DNA of 62,751 nt, taken from contig JAJDVL010000028.1 in NCBI GenBank assembly GCA_022826155.1, positions 1 to 62,751 of the forward strand. The letters are read 5' to 3'. This DNA is from Prochlorococcaceae cyanobacterium jk18x22bins.40 (lineage in GTDB: Bacteria > Cyanobacteriota > Cyanobacteriia > PCC-6307 > Cyanobiaceae). Of the stretch, positions 54,068-62,751 are shown piece after piece. The notes beneath the pieces are model-generated. The model saw only the letters and a program-made list of their open reading frames with translations, was not told where the DNA came from and made no database searches. A program made the position numbers and the translations under genes. How positions within the stretch are numbered: the first letter of the stretch is position 1; each line of letters opens with the position of its first letter.

Positions 54068-56746
54068 ATGCGACTGGTTCACTGTCGGATTTGCAACGTT
54101 CGCATCCACCGGGAGTTGAGCCTGGACTTTGCGCCGGGCCTGACCCTCATCGGCGGCGCCAATGAAACGGGCAAGAGCACCCTTCTTGAAGCCCTGCACC
54201 GGGTCCTGTTTCTGAAGGCCACAACCAGAGGCGTCGTGGTGGACGCGCTCCATTCCCGCACACACCCAGGGGTGCCGACGGTGGAGTTGACGTTTGAGGC
54301 CAGGGGACAACGTTGGCGCCTCCACAAGGAATTTGGCGGCGCCCGGGGACTCGTGGAACTGCACCCCTCCAAGGGGTCACCCCTGGCGGGACCCGAGGCG
54401 GACGAGATGTTGGCAACGCTGTTGGAGAGCGACGGTCCCCTGGACGGCCGCCGGGCCAGCGCCGTCCTTGACAGGTGTTGGGCCCACCTTTGGGTTGTGC
54501 AGGGGGAAGCGGGGCATAACCCCTTGCAAGATCGCCAAACCTATCCCCTGGAGCAACTGATCAGGCAATTGGAGCAACGGGGCGGCGCGGCCCTGCAATC
54601 CCCGTTGGATCAACGGGTGGTGGATCGGGTTGACGAACAACTCGCCGCCACCTTTACCAACCTGGCCAAAACGCCCAAGCCCAGGAAAAATTCCCCCCTG
54701 TGGGCGGCTGAGCAGCAGAAGGAACGGGCGGCGCAGAAGCTGGCCCAAACGGAGCAACTGGTGCAGGAGGACAGGGCCGTCAGTCAGCGGCTGGCCCAAG
54801 TGGGCGACGAACTGGAGCAGGTTGGCGGTGAATTGGATGCCCTCAAAAGGGTTCTGCCCCTGTTGCGGGACCTACAGAACCAATGCCTCGTGCAAGGCAA
54901 GGAACTGGACAACCTGAACGACAGGGTGGAGAGGCTTGGCCAGGATCAGCGCAGCCTCGAGGAACTGACCAGGGCAGCACGGCAGCACAAGCTGGACCAG
55001 GAGCAGTGCCTGAAGGAGGAGCAGGGGTTGGCGCAGCAACTGGAGAGCGCCCGGCAGACCCAAAGGGAACACCAGCAGCAGGTCAATCACTTGAGAGAGC
55101 GGGACGCTTACCTGTCCCGTAAGGTGGAGCAACTGCAGTGTTGGAAGGAGCAGCAGCGACTCCAGCAGGAGATTGCGGCGCTGCAACAACAGCAACAAGC
55201 CCAGGAGCAGTTGCGCAAGGACCTGGGGCGTCTGCCTCCCGTTGGCCTCGCCCAGGTGAAGGAACTCCGCACACTGGAAGGCCGTCAGCGGGATTGTCGA
55301 ACCCGCCGGGCCGCCATGGCGGCCACGGTGGAATTGCTCCATGCCCAGGCCCCTCAGCAGGTGCAGCTTGGGGGACAGGCCCTCCCCATGGGTCAGCCGC
55401 TGCAACTGACCCGGGCAGCGGAGTTGCGGGTGGGAGATGCCGCCACCGTGCGCATCAGTCCCGGCAGGGACCAGGCGGCGTTGGCCAAGGCCGAACAGGA
55501 GGCCACCCAGGCCTTGGACGAGAAGCTGCAACAACTGGGCGTGGTCAGCGTGGAAGCGGCCGACGAGATCCTCCGTAAGCGGCAGGGGGTGGAACAACAG
55601 TTGCAGGCCCAGCGCCAGCAAGCCGACCCCGAGCGGCTCCAGCGCGTTCAAGGGGAACTGGCCCATGGGGAAGCCCGGCTGCGGCAGTTGGCGCAAGGCG
55701 CACCCGGCACGGCTAATGAAGCGCCAACCGGGGAAGAGCCCCTCACCACCGTTGTGCTGGAACGTCAGCTTCGGGAGCACCAGCACACCAGCCAGCAGGT
55801 GAAAGATCAGCGTTGGCAAGCCGAGGCGGCCTTGAACACGGCCCAGAAGGCGGTGGCCACCCTCACGGATCAACAGGCCCAGGTGAAGACCAGGTCGCAG
55901 GTTCTCGCCAGTCAACAGCAGGGCTGCCAGAGGCAGGTGCAGAGGCTGTTGGCCACCTATGGAACCATGGAAGCCCTCGCAATCCGCGCCACCCAGGAAA
56001 AGGAGCGTCAGGACATGGTCCAAATCAGGCTGGACCAACTTCGCCGACAACTTCAGGATTTGATCCCATCTGAGCAGGATGCGCCAGAGGTGCTTATCCC
56101 CAGGCTGGAGCGCCAGGAGGCAACGCTACAGAGCCAACAACAAGAGCGGCTCAGCGAGAAAGGACAACTGCAGGAGCGGCGCCGCAGCATCAGCAGCGAG
56201 GATCCCGTCACCGCTCTGGAGAAGGCCCGGGCGGCCATGGCGCAGGCCCAAGAGCAATGGGAGCACCAGCAGCAGTTGGGGGAGGCCCTGCTGCTGCTCA
56301 AGGAGCGCTTCCGCCAGGCTCAGGCGGACCTCTCCAGCCGCTACACCGAGCCCCTGGCCCAGGCCGTCAGTAGCTATCTGGCCCCTTTGCACCCTGACCG
56401 GCAAGGCCCCATCTGCCAGATGCACTACAGCCGGGATGAAGGCTTGCAGGGTCTCCAGCTATGGCGCGGCCAAGCCATGTACGACTTTGCCCAGCTCAGC
56501 GGCGGGATGCGGGAACAGTTGGGCGCTGCCCTGCGTCTGTCCATGGCCGATGTTTTGAAGGATCGCCACGACCACTGCCTGCCCCTGATCTTTGACGACG
56601 CCTTCACCAACACTGACCCCGAGCGCATACCCATGGTGAGCGGGATGTTGAACACCGCTGTGGCCCATGGCCTCCAGGTGATCCTGCTCACCTGTGATCC
56701 CCAGGCCTATGGATGCCTGAAGGCGGAGAGGGAGCATGATTTGTAG
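54068..56746 (+). CDS. SbcC/YhaN-like SMC-type ATPase
   Basis: 892 residues. The N-terminal Walker A is LIGGANETGKSTLLEALHRV. Then comes a long coiled coil (about 210-780, very rich in Gln and Glu) broken in the middle by QAPQQVQLGGQALPMGQPLQ and VRISPGRDQAALAKAEQEA, where a hook or hinge would be. The C-terminal ABC signature is QLSGGMREQLGAALRL with Walker B LPLIFDDAFTNTDPER and the switch His of TCDPQAY-like. I see no Cys-x-x-Cys zinc hook, which fits the YhaN/RecF-type ATPases. It pairs with the nuclease upstream. Confidence 0.87.
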   Translation: MRLVHCRICNVRIHRELSLDFAPGLTLIGGANETGKSTLLEALHRVLFLKATTRGVVVDALHSRTHPGVPTVELTFEARGQRWRLHKEFGGARGLVELHPSKGSPLAGPEADEMLATLLESDGPLDGRRASAVLDRCWAHLWVVQGEAGHNPLQDRQTYPLEQLIRQLEQRGGAALQSPLDQRVVDRVDEQLAATFTNLAKTPKPRKNSPLWAAEQQKERAAQKLAQTEQLVQEDRAVSQRLAQVGDELEQVGGELDALKRVLPLLRDLQNQCLVQGKELDNLNDRVERLGQDQRSLEELTRAARQHKLDQEQCLKEEQGLAQQLESARQTQREHQQQVNHLRERDAYLSRKVEQLQCWKEQQRLQQEIAALQQQQQAQEQLRKDLGRLPPVGLAQVKELRTLEGRQRDCRTRRAAMAATVELLHAQAPQQVQLGGQALPMGQPLQLTRAAELRVGDAATVRISPGRDQAALAKAEQEATQALDEKLQQLGVVSVEAADEILRKRQGVEQQLQAQRQQADPERLQRVQGELAHGEARLRQLAQGAPGTANEAPTGEEPLTTVVLERQLREHQHTSQQVKDQRWQAEAALNTAQKAVATLTDQQAQVKTRSQVLASQQQGCQRQVQRLLATYGTMEALAIRATQEKERQDMVQIRLDQLRRQLQDLIPSEQDAPEVLIPRLERQEATLQSQQQERLSEKGQLQERRRSISSEDPVTALEKARAAMAQAQEQWEHQQQLGEALLLLKERFRQAQADLSSRYTEPLAQAVSSYLAPLHPDRQGPICQMHYSRDEGLQGLQLWRGQAMYDFAQLSGGMREQLGAALRLSMADVLKDRHDHCLPLIFDDAFTNTDPERIPMVSGMLNTAVAHGLQVILLTCDPQAYGCLKAEREHDL

Positions 56747-57621
56747 GGGCTTCTGGGGCGGGCGGTCCGTCCATGGGTTGGGAGGAAAAGCAGATGGGTT
56801 TGGCGGTTGGGTGTGAGGGGGCAACGGCCCTGCCAGTACCCCATGGGGCTGGCGCGAAAATATCCTGCCCAACGCGCTGAACCACCAACTGCTGCAACGG
56901 CGCATCGAAAAGGCTGGCGGAAAGGGCATAGATCCGTGGCAGCACTCCATAGAGAGCACCGAGGTCAGGGAAGCTGTAGCGGGCCAGACCAGGCCCGGAC
57001 ATGGCGGTGGGAGCAAAACCAATGGCCTCAACGACCCCGCCATGGTCCGGAGCCAGAAACCAAGGCCTGTGGTCTCCAGCGGCGGCTCAAAGACAGAGTT
57101 CCCGGAACCGTGGTGGAGGCAAAAGCAGCCCAGCCTTCGCTGGCTGCCGCCATGGGACGGCGAAACCCGTGCTGCCATGCGGCCTTCTCGCACCCCTGGC
57201 GGACAATGAAAGACCGGGGCGCCTGGACCGTGGGTGTGATCATCGGTGCAGAGGCTCCGCCAGCGCCTGGACCTGTGGGTGGTTTGTGGGAATGCCTGGA
57301 CACAGGCTCCAGCAATGTGGTGAACTTCAGGGAAACGCTGGAAAACCTCAGGTTGGATTCCCATAAGATTCTTACTCCCCTGTCACAGCAAGGCTTTTCA
57401 AAAGTCCGGGACTGGGGCAGAGGGGGGATTCCAGTGTTTCCTTAGGGAACCTCTAAACAAGCATGGCTAACAAGCATGGGAGTGCCAGAATGGAGTGACT
57501 GGGATCTGGAAGGAGGGCTGCTGGCATGGAGAGCAGCTTTGCGAACCTTGGCACCACAAGCTCCTCTTGATCTTATCCAGAATTGGGGTTAAAGTAGGGT
57601 CATAATTAAGCCTGGAGGGCC
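56747..57621. other. Degenerate region, probable gene remnants on the minus strand
   Basis: No intact gene in 875 bases. Minus-strand frames are open in pieces: one reads WFLAPDHGGVVEAIGFAPTA and later VQRVGQDIFAPAPWGTG, another (57315 downwards) reads PMITPTVQAPRSFIVRQGCE. These pieces are protein-like but frames change and stops intervene. FLAPDHG and QDIFAP faintly recall SAM hydroxide adenosyltransferases (DUF62), but I do not rely on this. The 301-codon frame 56459-57364 overlaps SbcC, is rich in His/Pro/Cys/Trp, and looks like a shadow. At about 57448-57475 there is a short direct repeat (AACAAGCATGG). Confidence 0.4.
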
Positions 57622-60600
57622 ATGACGTCTCCGATCAATCAGGTCTGGACTCCCTGGCTGACCAGGCCAATGGGCAGTGAACGCAAAGGAACCACTGGCC
57701 AACGTTGGCGGGCGGCGGCATTGGACCAGGACGGAGAGAATGTTGCTGCCGGTGTCTTGAACCAGCAGGAGCAGCACAGCAGCAAGAGCGCAAAAAACAT
57801 TGCCAAGGCTCATGGGAAACAGACAATTCCAGTTGGTGTGGGAATTAAAACACTGGGTGTCGTCCTCTTCCTCTCCCTGGCTGGCCTCTCTTCTCCGCAG
57901 AATGCACAGGCGCAGACGACGATTAACATCTGCGACCGCACCCCTCATATAGAGGCCATAATTCTCGAAGCCTTGGGCAAGACGGAGGCGGACTGTGGCA
58001 GTGTAACGGCTGCGGAGTTGGCGGGGATCAGCACTCTGTATGTGTATCGTCCGAATTTGTATACAAATGTGTTTAACGATAAATCCCTTACCGCCTTGAA
58101 GGCTGGCGACTTTGACGATCTCACCGGCCTGGAGAAACTGCATCTGAATCTCGACAAGCTGAGCAGTCTGCCGGCGGGTGTGTTCGATGAGCTCACCAGT
58201 TTGAGGACAATGTGGCTGAATGGCGGCAACAATCCAATGAGCAGCCTAAGCCTACCGGCAGGCGTGTTCGATAAGCTCACCAGCTTGAAGAGCCTGGCTG
58301 TGAGCTACAACAAGAGTCTGAGCAGTCTGCCGGCGGGTGTGTTCGACAAGCTCACTAGCCTGAAGAACCTGTCTATGAGCCACAACAATCTGAGCAGTCT
58401 GCCAGTAGGCGTGTTCGATAGGACCACCAGCTTGGAGGTGCTGAAGCTGGGCCACAACAATCTGAGCAGTCTGCCGGCGGGTGTGTTCGACAATCTCACC
58501 AGGCTACGCCATCTGAAGCTGAACCACAACAATCTGAGCAGTCTGCCAGCAGATGTATTCGATAAGACCACCAGGCTGAACTGGCTGTTTCTGCAGAACA
58601 ACAATCTGAGCAGCCTGCCGACAGACGTGTTCGACAAGCTCACCACCCTCTGGTGGTTGGTTCTGGATAACAATCACCTGACCTGCCTGCCCTCCCTATC
58701 CTCCCTATTGCCCACCAATCCTTCCTCCGTGAGCTACCTAACTTGTGCCGGCGTGACCATAACCGAGTCCCACAGAAGTAACCGTGATCTTCAGGCTGGC
58801 AATTGGCTCGCTGGCCCCACCCACGTGACTGAGGCAGCGGGAGCGACGAACACCGATACTTACACCGTCGCGCTGGATAGCGAGCCAACGGCCAATGTGA
58901 TCATCGCGGTTACTTCTGGTGATACGGGAGCCGCGACAGTGAGCCCTGCCACCTTGACGTTTACCCCCACCACCTGGAACACTGCGCAGACGGTGACGGT
59001 GACCGGGGTAGACGACGCCGTAGTCCAGAGCAGCGACCGTAGCGTAACCATCAGCCACAGCGCCACCTCAGGCGATGCCGCCTATAACGGCATTACCATC
59101 GCTGGTGTGACCGTCACGGTGGTGGACGACTACTGCGTCAGCGACGCCGAGTGGAACACCGTTACACAATATTACATACGCAACGCCAACAAGGCGCCGA
59201 ACTGGGGAGTAAACTGGTACCGCGTCCTGATTGCCTACGGCCAGGAGCGAAGTGACAGGACGCTCATTGCGTGGAATGGCATGGTGTTCCCGTCCAAGTC
59301 CCGCAAGCCAACCACGCCCTACACCGCAGCGGAAGCGGCGGAGAAAGAGAAGCTGTGGGGTGGCTGGACGCCGGTGCGCGAGGCGCTGGAATGTCTGGAG
59401 AGGGTGTACACTCCGGTACCGCAGTTGTCTGCCCAGCAGGAGCAAGCGTCCGCTCCAGAGATCAGCCTGACGGCTGGTGCTGCCGTCACCGAGGGGGATG
59501 ATGCGGTGTTCACGGTGGAGGCCAATCTTGCACCGCAGTCCGATCTGACGGTGGAGTTCTCCGTCTCGCAGGATGGGGAGTGGCTGTCTACGCCAGGCGC
59601 TGGCGCCCGCACACTGACCTTGACGGCAGGAACCACGAGTGCCGACCTCACTGTGGCTACGGAGAACGACAGCGTAGACGAGAGCGACGGCTCCATCAGC
59701 GTCAGCATCGACAGCGGCACAGGCTATACAGTGGCGGCGCCGCCAAATGACGTGGCATCGGTCACCGTGCAGGATGACGACGATCCGCCCGCGCAGAGCA
59801 TTGGCGCCGCCTCCTGTGACACGGCGTCGCTGGAGACGGACATTGCGGGCTACATCAGCGAGCAGTCCGACGGGACCCCACACGTGACGCGGTGGAAACG
59901 GGTGCTGGCCACCTTCGGCGACGACAACGGCTACACGGAGATGACCGCCACTGAGGCGCAGACCTACGCCGATAGGGGCTGGAGCCGTTGGGACCCGGTG
60001 GTGGAGGCGCTGACCTGCCTGGAGACTTCCGGCAGCGTCGATCCCGCCCCGGAGCCGGAGCCCGAAGCTGAACCCGGAATCACCGTCACGGGGGGCAGCG
60101 GCATTATCGAGGGTGCCAATGCGGTCTTCACCGTGCATTCAAACCCTGCCCCGTCATCGGAACTGACGGTGACCATCAACATCGATGACGACCCCACAAG
60201 CGACTTCCTCGCCACAGGAGACGAGGGGAGTCAGACGGTGGTTATCCCGGCGAACCAGACTTCGGCCACCCTCGCCCTGGCCACGGCAGATGATGATGTG
60301 GACGAGCCCAATGGCAGCGTGTCTGCCACGGTAGCCAGTGGCACGGGCTACACAGTGGGCAGCCCAAGCACGGCAACGGTGACGGTGAACGATGATGACG
60401 ATCCGCCGACCACCACACCGGTGGTGAGCATCACCAGCGGCAACGGCATCACCGAGGGCGCCGCCGCCAGTTTTACCCTGACCGCCACGCCAGCGCCCCA
60501 GAGCGATATTACGGTTCAGGTGGCCGTGACCGATAGCGGCAGCTTCGCCACCACCGGCCAGGCGGGTACCAGGTTAGTGACCATTGGCGCCACTGGCACG

Positions 60601-62751
60601 GCGACCCTCACCGTCGCCACCGCGGACGACGGTGTGAACGAGGCGAACGGCAGCATCGCCGCCACCATCCAGGCGGGCAACGGCTACACGGTGGCCACCT
60701 CTCCAGGCAACGAGGCATCGGTCACGGTGAGCGACAACGACGAGCCGGTGGTGAGCATCACCGGTAGTGACGGGGTGACGGAGGGAACCCCGGCCTCGTT
60801 CACTGTCACGGCGAACCCGGCGCCCCACGCGGATCTGACGGTGACGGTGGCGGTGACTCAGAGCGGCGACTATGTCGCTTCCGGCGAGACCGGCACGCGG
60901 GAAGTGACGATCCCGATCGGGGGCAGTACGTCCTTCGAAGTCGCCACAGCGGACGATGATACGGATGAGGCCGACGGCAGCATCACCGCCACCATTCAGG
61001 CGGGCAACGGCTACACGGTGGCCACCTCTCCAGATAACGGCGCATCGGTCACGGTGGTGGATAACGACATGGCGCCGGGCATGCCCTCCTTCTCGGTGGA
61101 CGATGCCGAGGCAAACGAGAGCGACTTCAGGCTTCGCTACACCATCCGTCTGAGCCGGGCCTCGGATCGCAGGGTGTCGGTGTGGGTCCATACCCGGGAG
61201 TCCAACCCCGTGTCGGCGCGGGACGGCGTGGACTACGTTGGCATGGGCTGGGGCACGCGGGTCGTCTTCCGTCCGGGAGAGACCGAGCGGCAACTGGGAA
61301 TTTCCCTGATCAACGACAGCCATGACGAGGGAGCCGAGACCTTCCAGGTGGAACTGCTGGCGCCCCAGGGCGGCGCCACCATCGCCGACGGGGTGGGCGT
61401 GATGACCATCGTCAACGACGACCCGTTGCCGGCGGCCTGGCACCTGCGCTTCGGCCGCACCGTCTCCCACCAGGTGGCGGATGCCCTGCAAGATCGATTG
61501 AGCTCTCCTGCTCCCCTGGAAACAGGCTTACAGCTCACCCTCGCCGGGGAGGACTTCACCAGCGATACACCCTTGGCAGAGAACCAAGGCCTGCTGTCCA
61601 AGGCCCTGGGCTTTGAGAAAGTTACCCCCCAACTGTTGGTAGAGGGTTCCTCCTTCAGCTTCGCTCCCCAAGGAGAGACAGGCCCACAGTTTGCCCTCTG
61701 GGGACAGGGCACACTCTCCTCCTTCAGTGGTCAGGAGGAAGACGTCTCCCTTGATGGTGACGTGACCACCCTCCTGCTGGGGGCCGACTGGAGCGCTACC
61801 CGTTGGCAGGCTGGCGCTGCTCTCTCCCACTCCTGGGGCAACGGCTCCTACGACGGCGACAACGATGAAGGAGAGATCAGCGCCTCCTTGACAGGACTGT
61901 TCCCCTATGGCCGTTACGCCCTCTCCCCACGGCTGGGCATCTGGGCCACAGCAGGCTACGGATGGGGACAACTCTCCCTCAAACCCGATGGCAACGGGGA
62001 GGAATACAAGCCCGACACCACCATGACCATGGTGGCCCTCGGCATGGACGGCCTGCTCCTGGACGGGGGCAACGAAGGCGTTAGCCTCAACGCCATTGCC
62101 GATCTCCTTTCTCTGAAGACCACCTCAGAAGAGGTGGAGGGGCTGGAGTCTTCCGAAGGCAACGTCTCACGCTTCCGACTGGGGCTGGAGGCCACACGGC
62201 CCTTCCCCTTGGCCAACGGCTCTTCCCTCCTCCCCTCCATGGAGGTGGGCATCCGGCAAGACAGTGGCGATGCAGAAACCGGCTTCGGCATGGATCTGGG
62301 CGCTGGTATCACCTGGAAGGATCCAGAGCGGGGCATCAGCGGTGAGTTGAAAGGTCGCACTCTCCTCTCCCATGCAGAAGAGGAGTTCCAGGACCAGGGT
62401 CTGGCACTCTCCTTCTCCTGGGATCCCTCACCCTCCAATCGTGGATTCTCCCTCTCCATGGGTCACGCCATGGGCCTCTCCACAGACGAAGGCATGCATG
62501 CCCTCCTCAGCCCCACCGTCCTGGACGGGCTCGACGGGCTGGATGCCTCACCCAGCAACGGGCAACGGTTTGAAGCACAACTGGCCTATGGCTTCCCGGT
62601 CCATAACGACCGTCTCACCCTGACCCCTGCCGTGGCAATGGCATTCTCTTCCACCAGCAGGACCTACGGCCTCCTCTGGTCGGTCACTCCCTACTCTGAA
62701 CAGTCACATGCTCTTCCTTGGGAGTTCTCCATCGAAGCGGAACGACTGGAA
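57622..62751 (+). CDS. Giant LRR / Calx-beta autotransporter (3' truncated by window)
   Basis: The frame is open from ATG at 57622 to the window end, 1710 codons without a stop. Order: a 77-residue N-terminal extension, then the hydrophobic signal LGVVLFLSLAGL with AxA site near residue 97; leucine-rich repeats of the 24-residue type (LSSLPAGVFDKLTSLKNLSM, about 168-365); a beta-rich segment with GVTVTVVDD; a ~90-residue helical module (about 504-596); a Calx-beta-like domain; a second copy of the module (about 732-803); three more Calx-beta-like repeats with TVATADDD and GNGYTVATSP; and from about 1272 (AWHLRFGRTVSHQVADALQD) an autotransporter beta-barrel whose end is missing. The LRRs, with VFD/LPAGVF, are like eukaryotic extracellular LRRs, suggesting contact with host surfaces. 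Confidence 0.85.
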   Translation, partial: MTSPINQVWTPWLTRPMGSERKGTTGQRWRAAALDQDGENVAAGVLNQQEQHSSKSAKNIAKAHGKQTIPVGVGIKTLGVVLFLSLAGLSSPQNAQAQTTINICDRTPHIEAIILEALGKTEADCGSVTAAELAGISTLYVYRPNLYTNVFNDKSLTALKAGDFDDLTGLEKLHLNLDKLSSLPAGVFDELTSLRTMWLNGGNNPMSSLSLPAGVFDKLTSLKSLAVSYNKSLSSLPAGVFDKLTSLKNLSMSHNNLSSLPVGVFDRTTSLEVLKLGHNNLSSLPAGVFDNLTRLRHLKLNHNNLSSLPADVFDKTTRLNWLFLQNNNLSSLPTDVFDKLTTLWWLVLDNNHLTCLPSLSSLLPTNPSSVSYLTCAGVTITESHRSNRDLQAGNWLAGPTHVTEAAGATNTDTYTVALDSEPTANVIIAVTSGDTGAATVSPATLTFTPTTWNTAQTVTVTGVDDAVVQSSDRSVTISHSATSGDAAYNGITIAGVTVTVVDDYCVSDAEWNTVTQYYIRNANKAPNWGVNWYRVLIAYGQERSDRTLIAWNGMVFPSKSRKPTTPYTAAEAAEKEKLWGGWTPVREALECLERVYTPVPQLSAQQEQASAPEISLTAGAAVTEGDDAVFTVEANLAPQSDLTVEFSVSQDGEWLSTPGAGARTLTLTAGTTSADLTVATENDSVDESDGSISVSIDSGTGYTVAAPPNDVASVTVQDDDDPPAQSIGAASCDTASLETDIAGYISEQSDGTPHVTRWKRVLATFGDDNGYTEMTATEAQTYADRGWSRWDPVVEALTCLETSGSVDPAPEPEPEAEPGITVTGGSGIIEGANAVFTVHSNPAPSSELTVTINIDDDPTSDFLATGDEGSQTVVIPANQTSATLALATADDDVDEPNGSVSATVASGTGYTVGSPSTATVTVNDDDDPPTTTPVVSITSGNGITEGAAASFTLTATPAPQSDITVQVAVTDSGSFATTGQAGTRLVTIGATGTATLTVATADDGVNEANGSIAATIQAGNGYTVATSPGNEASVTVSDNDEPVVSITGSDGVTEGTPASFTVTANPAPHADLTVTVAVTQSGDYVASGETGTREVTIPIGGSTSFEVATADDDTDEADGSITATIQAGNGYTVATSPDNGASVTVVDNDMAPGMPSFSVDDAEANESDFRLRYTIRLSRASDRRVSVWVHTRESNPVSARDGVDYVGMGWGTRVVFRPGETERQLGISLINDSHDEGAETFQVELLAPQGGATIADGVGVMTIVNDDPLPAAWHLRFGRTVSHQVADALQDRLSSPAPLETGLQLTLAGEDFTSDTPLAENQGLLSKALGFEKVTPQLLVEGSSFSFAPQGETGPQFALWGQGTLSSFSGQEEDVSLDGDVTTLLLGADWSATRWQAGAALSHSWGNGSYDGDNDEGEISASLTGLFPYGRYALSPRLGIWATAGYGWGQLSLKPDGNGEEYKPDTTMTMVALGMDGLLLDGGNEGVSLNAIADLLSLKTTSEEVEGLESSEGNVSRFRLGLEATRPFPLANGSSLLPSMEVGIRQDSGDAETGFGMDLGAGITWKDPERGISGELKGRTLLSHAEEEFQDQGLALSFSWDPSPSNRGFSLSMGHAMGLSTDEGMHALLSPTVLDGLDGLDASPSNGQRFEAQLAYGFPVHNDRLTLTPAVAMAFSSTSRTYGLLWSVTPYSEQSHALPWEFSIEAERLE

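Noticed and set aside
54872..56050. 392-codon minus-strand frame opposite the SbcC-like coil
   Set aside because: It is a Leu-rich mirror of the Gln/Glu coiled coil; such mirrors of CAG-rich sequence are common artefacts.
56459..57364. 301-codon minus-strand frame
   Set aside because: It overlaps the conserved SbcC-like C-terminus and has a shadow-like composition rich in His, Pro, Cys and Trp.

Overview
The window looks like the genome of a high-GC marine picocyanobacterium of the Synechococcus type, most likely a sponge symbiont such as 'Candidatus Synechococcus spongiarum'. This is inferred, since no rRNA is present. Housekeeping genes and their order are picocyanobacterial: ferredoxin-sulfite reductase, rpsB-tsf-recG, rpmH-rnpA-PH-yidC-ycf46, DUF2997-DUF1257-ferredoxin, glgA, and a BciA-type divinyl chlorophyllide reductase. 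The symbiont character comes from accessory genes: a very large leucine-rich-repeat/Calx-beta/autotransporter protein, many small membrane coiled-coil proteins, a hybrid toxin-antitoxin pair, and gene remnants.

Layout. 0-9.2 kb is accessory. After the 3' end of a GMC oxidoreductase come eight apparently intact small genes, on both strands and partly outside a lipoprotein/hydrolase block, each encoding one N-terminal membrane segment followed by a coiled coil. At least two broken copies lie among them, plus a more divergent ninth gene at 0.5-0.8 kb. Embedded in the array are a frameshifted lipoprotein (2.6-4.3 kb), an NlpC/P60 hydrolase, a serine hydrolase and a secreted His-tailed sensor-like protein. 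9.3-24.7 kb is core: sir, a VanX-like dipeptidase, recG, a conserved protein, tsf, rpsB, a GT2 glycosyltransferase, a hidden 50-residue basic protein, a GyrA/ParC-like topoisomerase subunit, a TPR protein, a conserved protein, two FluC fluoride channel subunits and MgtE. 24.7-34 kb has a Rieske oxygenase, a group 2 sigma factor with an unusual insertion, a BMP-type lipoprotein, an orphan HEPN protein, an aldo/keto reductase, an overlapping integrase-methyltransferase-CobO operon and an EamA transporter. 34-41.8 kb is core (SppA, chorismate mutase, rpmH, rnpA, PH-domain protein, YidC with a Big2-like insert, Ycf46 AAA ATPase, HEAT protein, DUF2997, Ycf35, ferredoxin).

41.8-46.1 kb is a glycan-type island whose right part is visibly lower in GC: a GT4 transferase, a GT92-like transferase, a Panacea-YafQ toxin-antitoxin pair and an FkbM methyltransferase. 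46.3-56.7 kb returns to core functions: two small conserved genes, GlgA, an LCP-family protein, the chlorophyllide reductase, MalQ, a membrane-anchored protein, and an SbcD/SbcC-like (YhaO/YhaN-like) pair. 56.7-57.6 kb is degenerate. From 57.6 kb to the window edge runs one open frame for an LRR + Calx-beta + autotransporter protein, cut by the window end.

The strongest leads are: (1) the modular family of membrane coiled-coil proteins, whose heads, coils and tails are recombined and whose repeats have 7-, 11- and 18-residue periods; (2) an antitoxin in which a Panacea domain appears to be fused to the toxin-binding tail of a DinJ/RelB antitoxin, next to a YafQ toxin with all known catalytic residues; (3) the eukaryote-like LRR autotransporter with an unnamed repeated helical module; (4) a sigma factor with an apparent duplication in region 3; and (5) a lipoprotein gene whose signal peptide lies in another reading frame.
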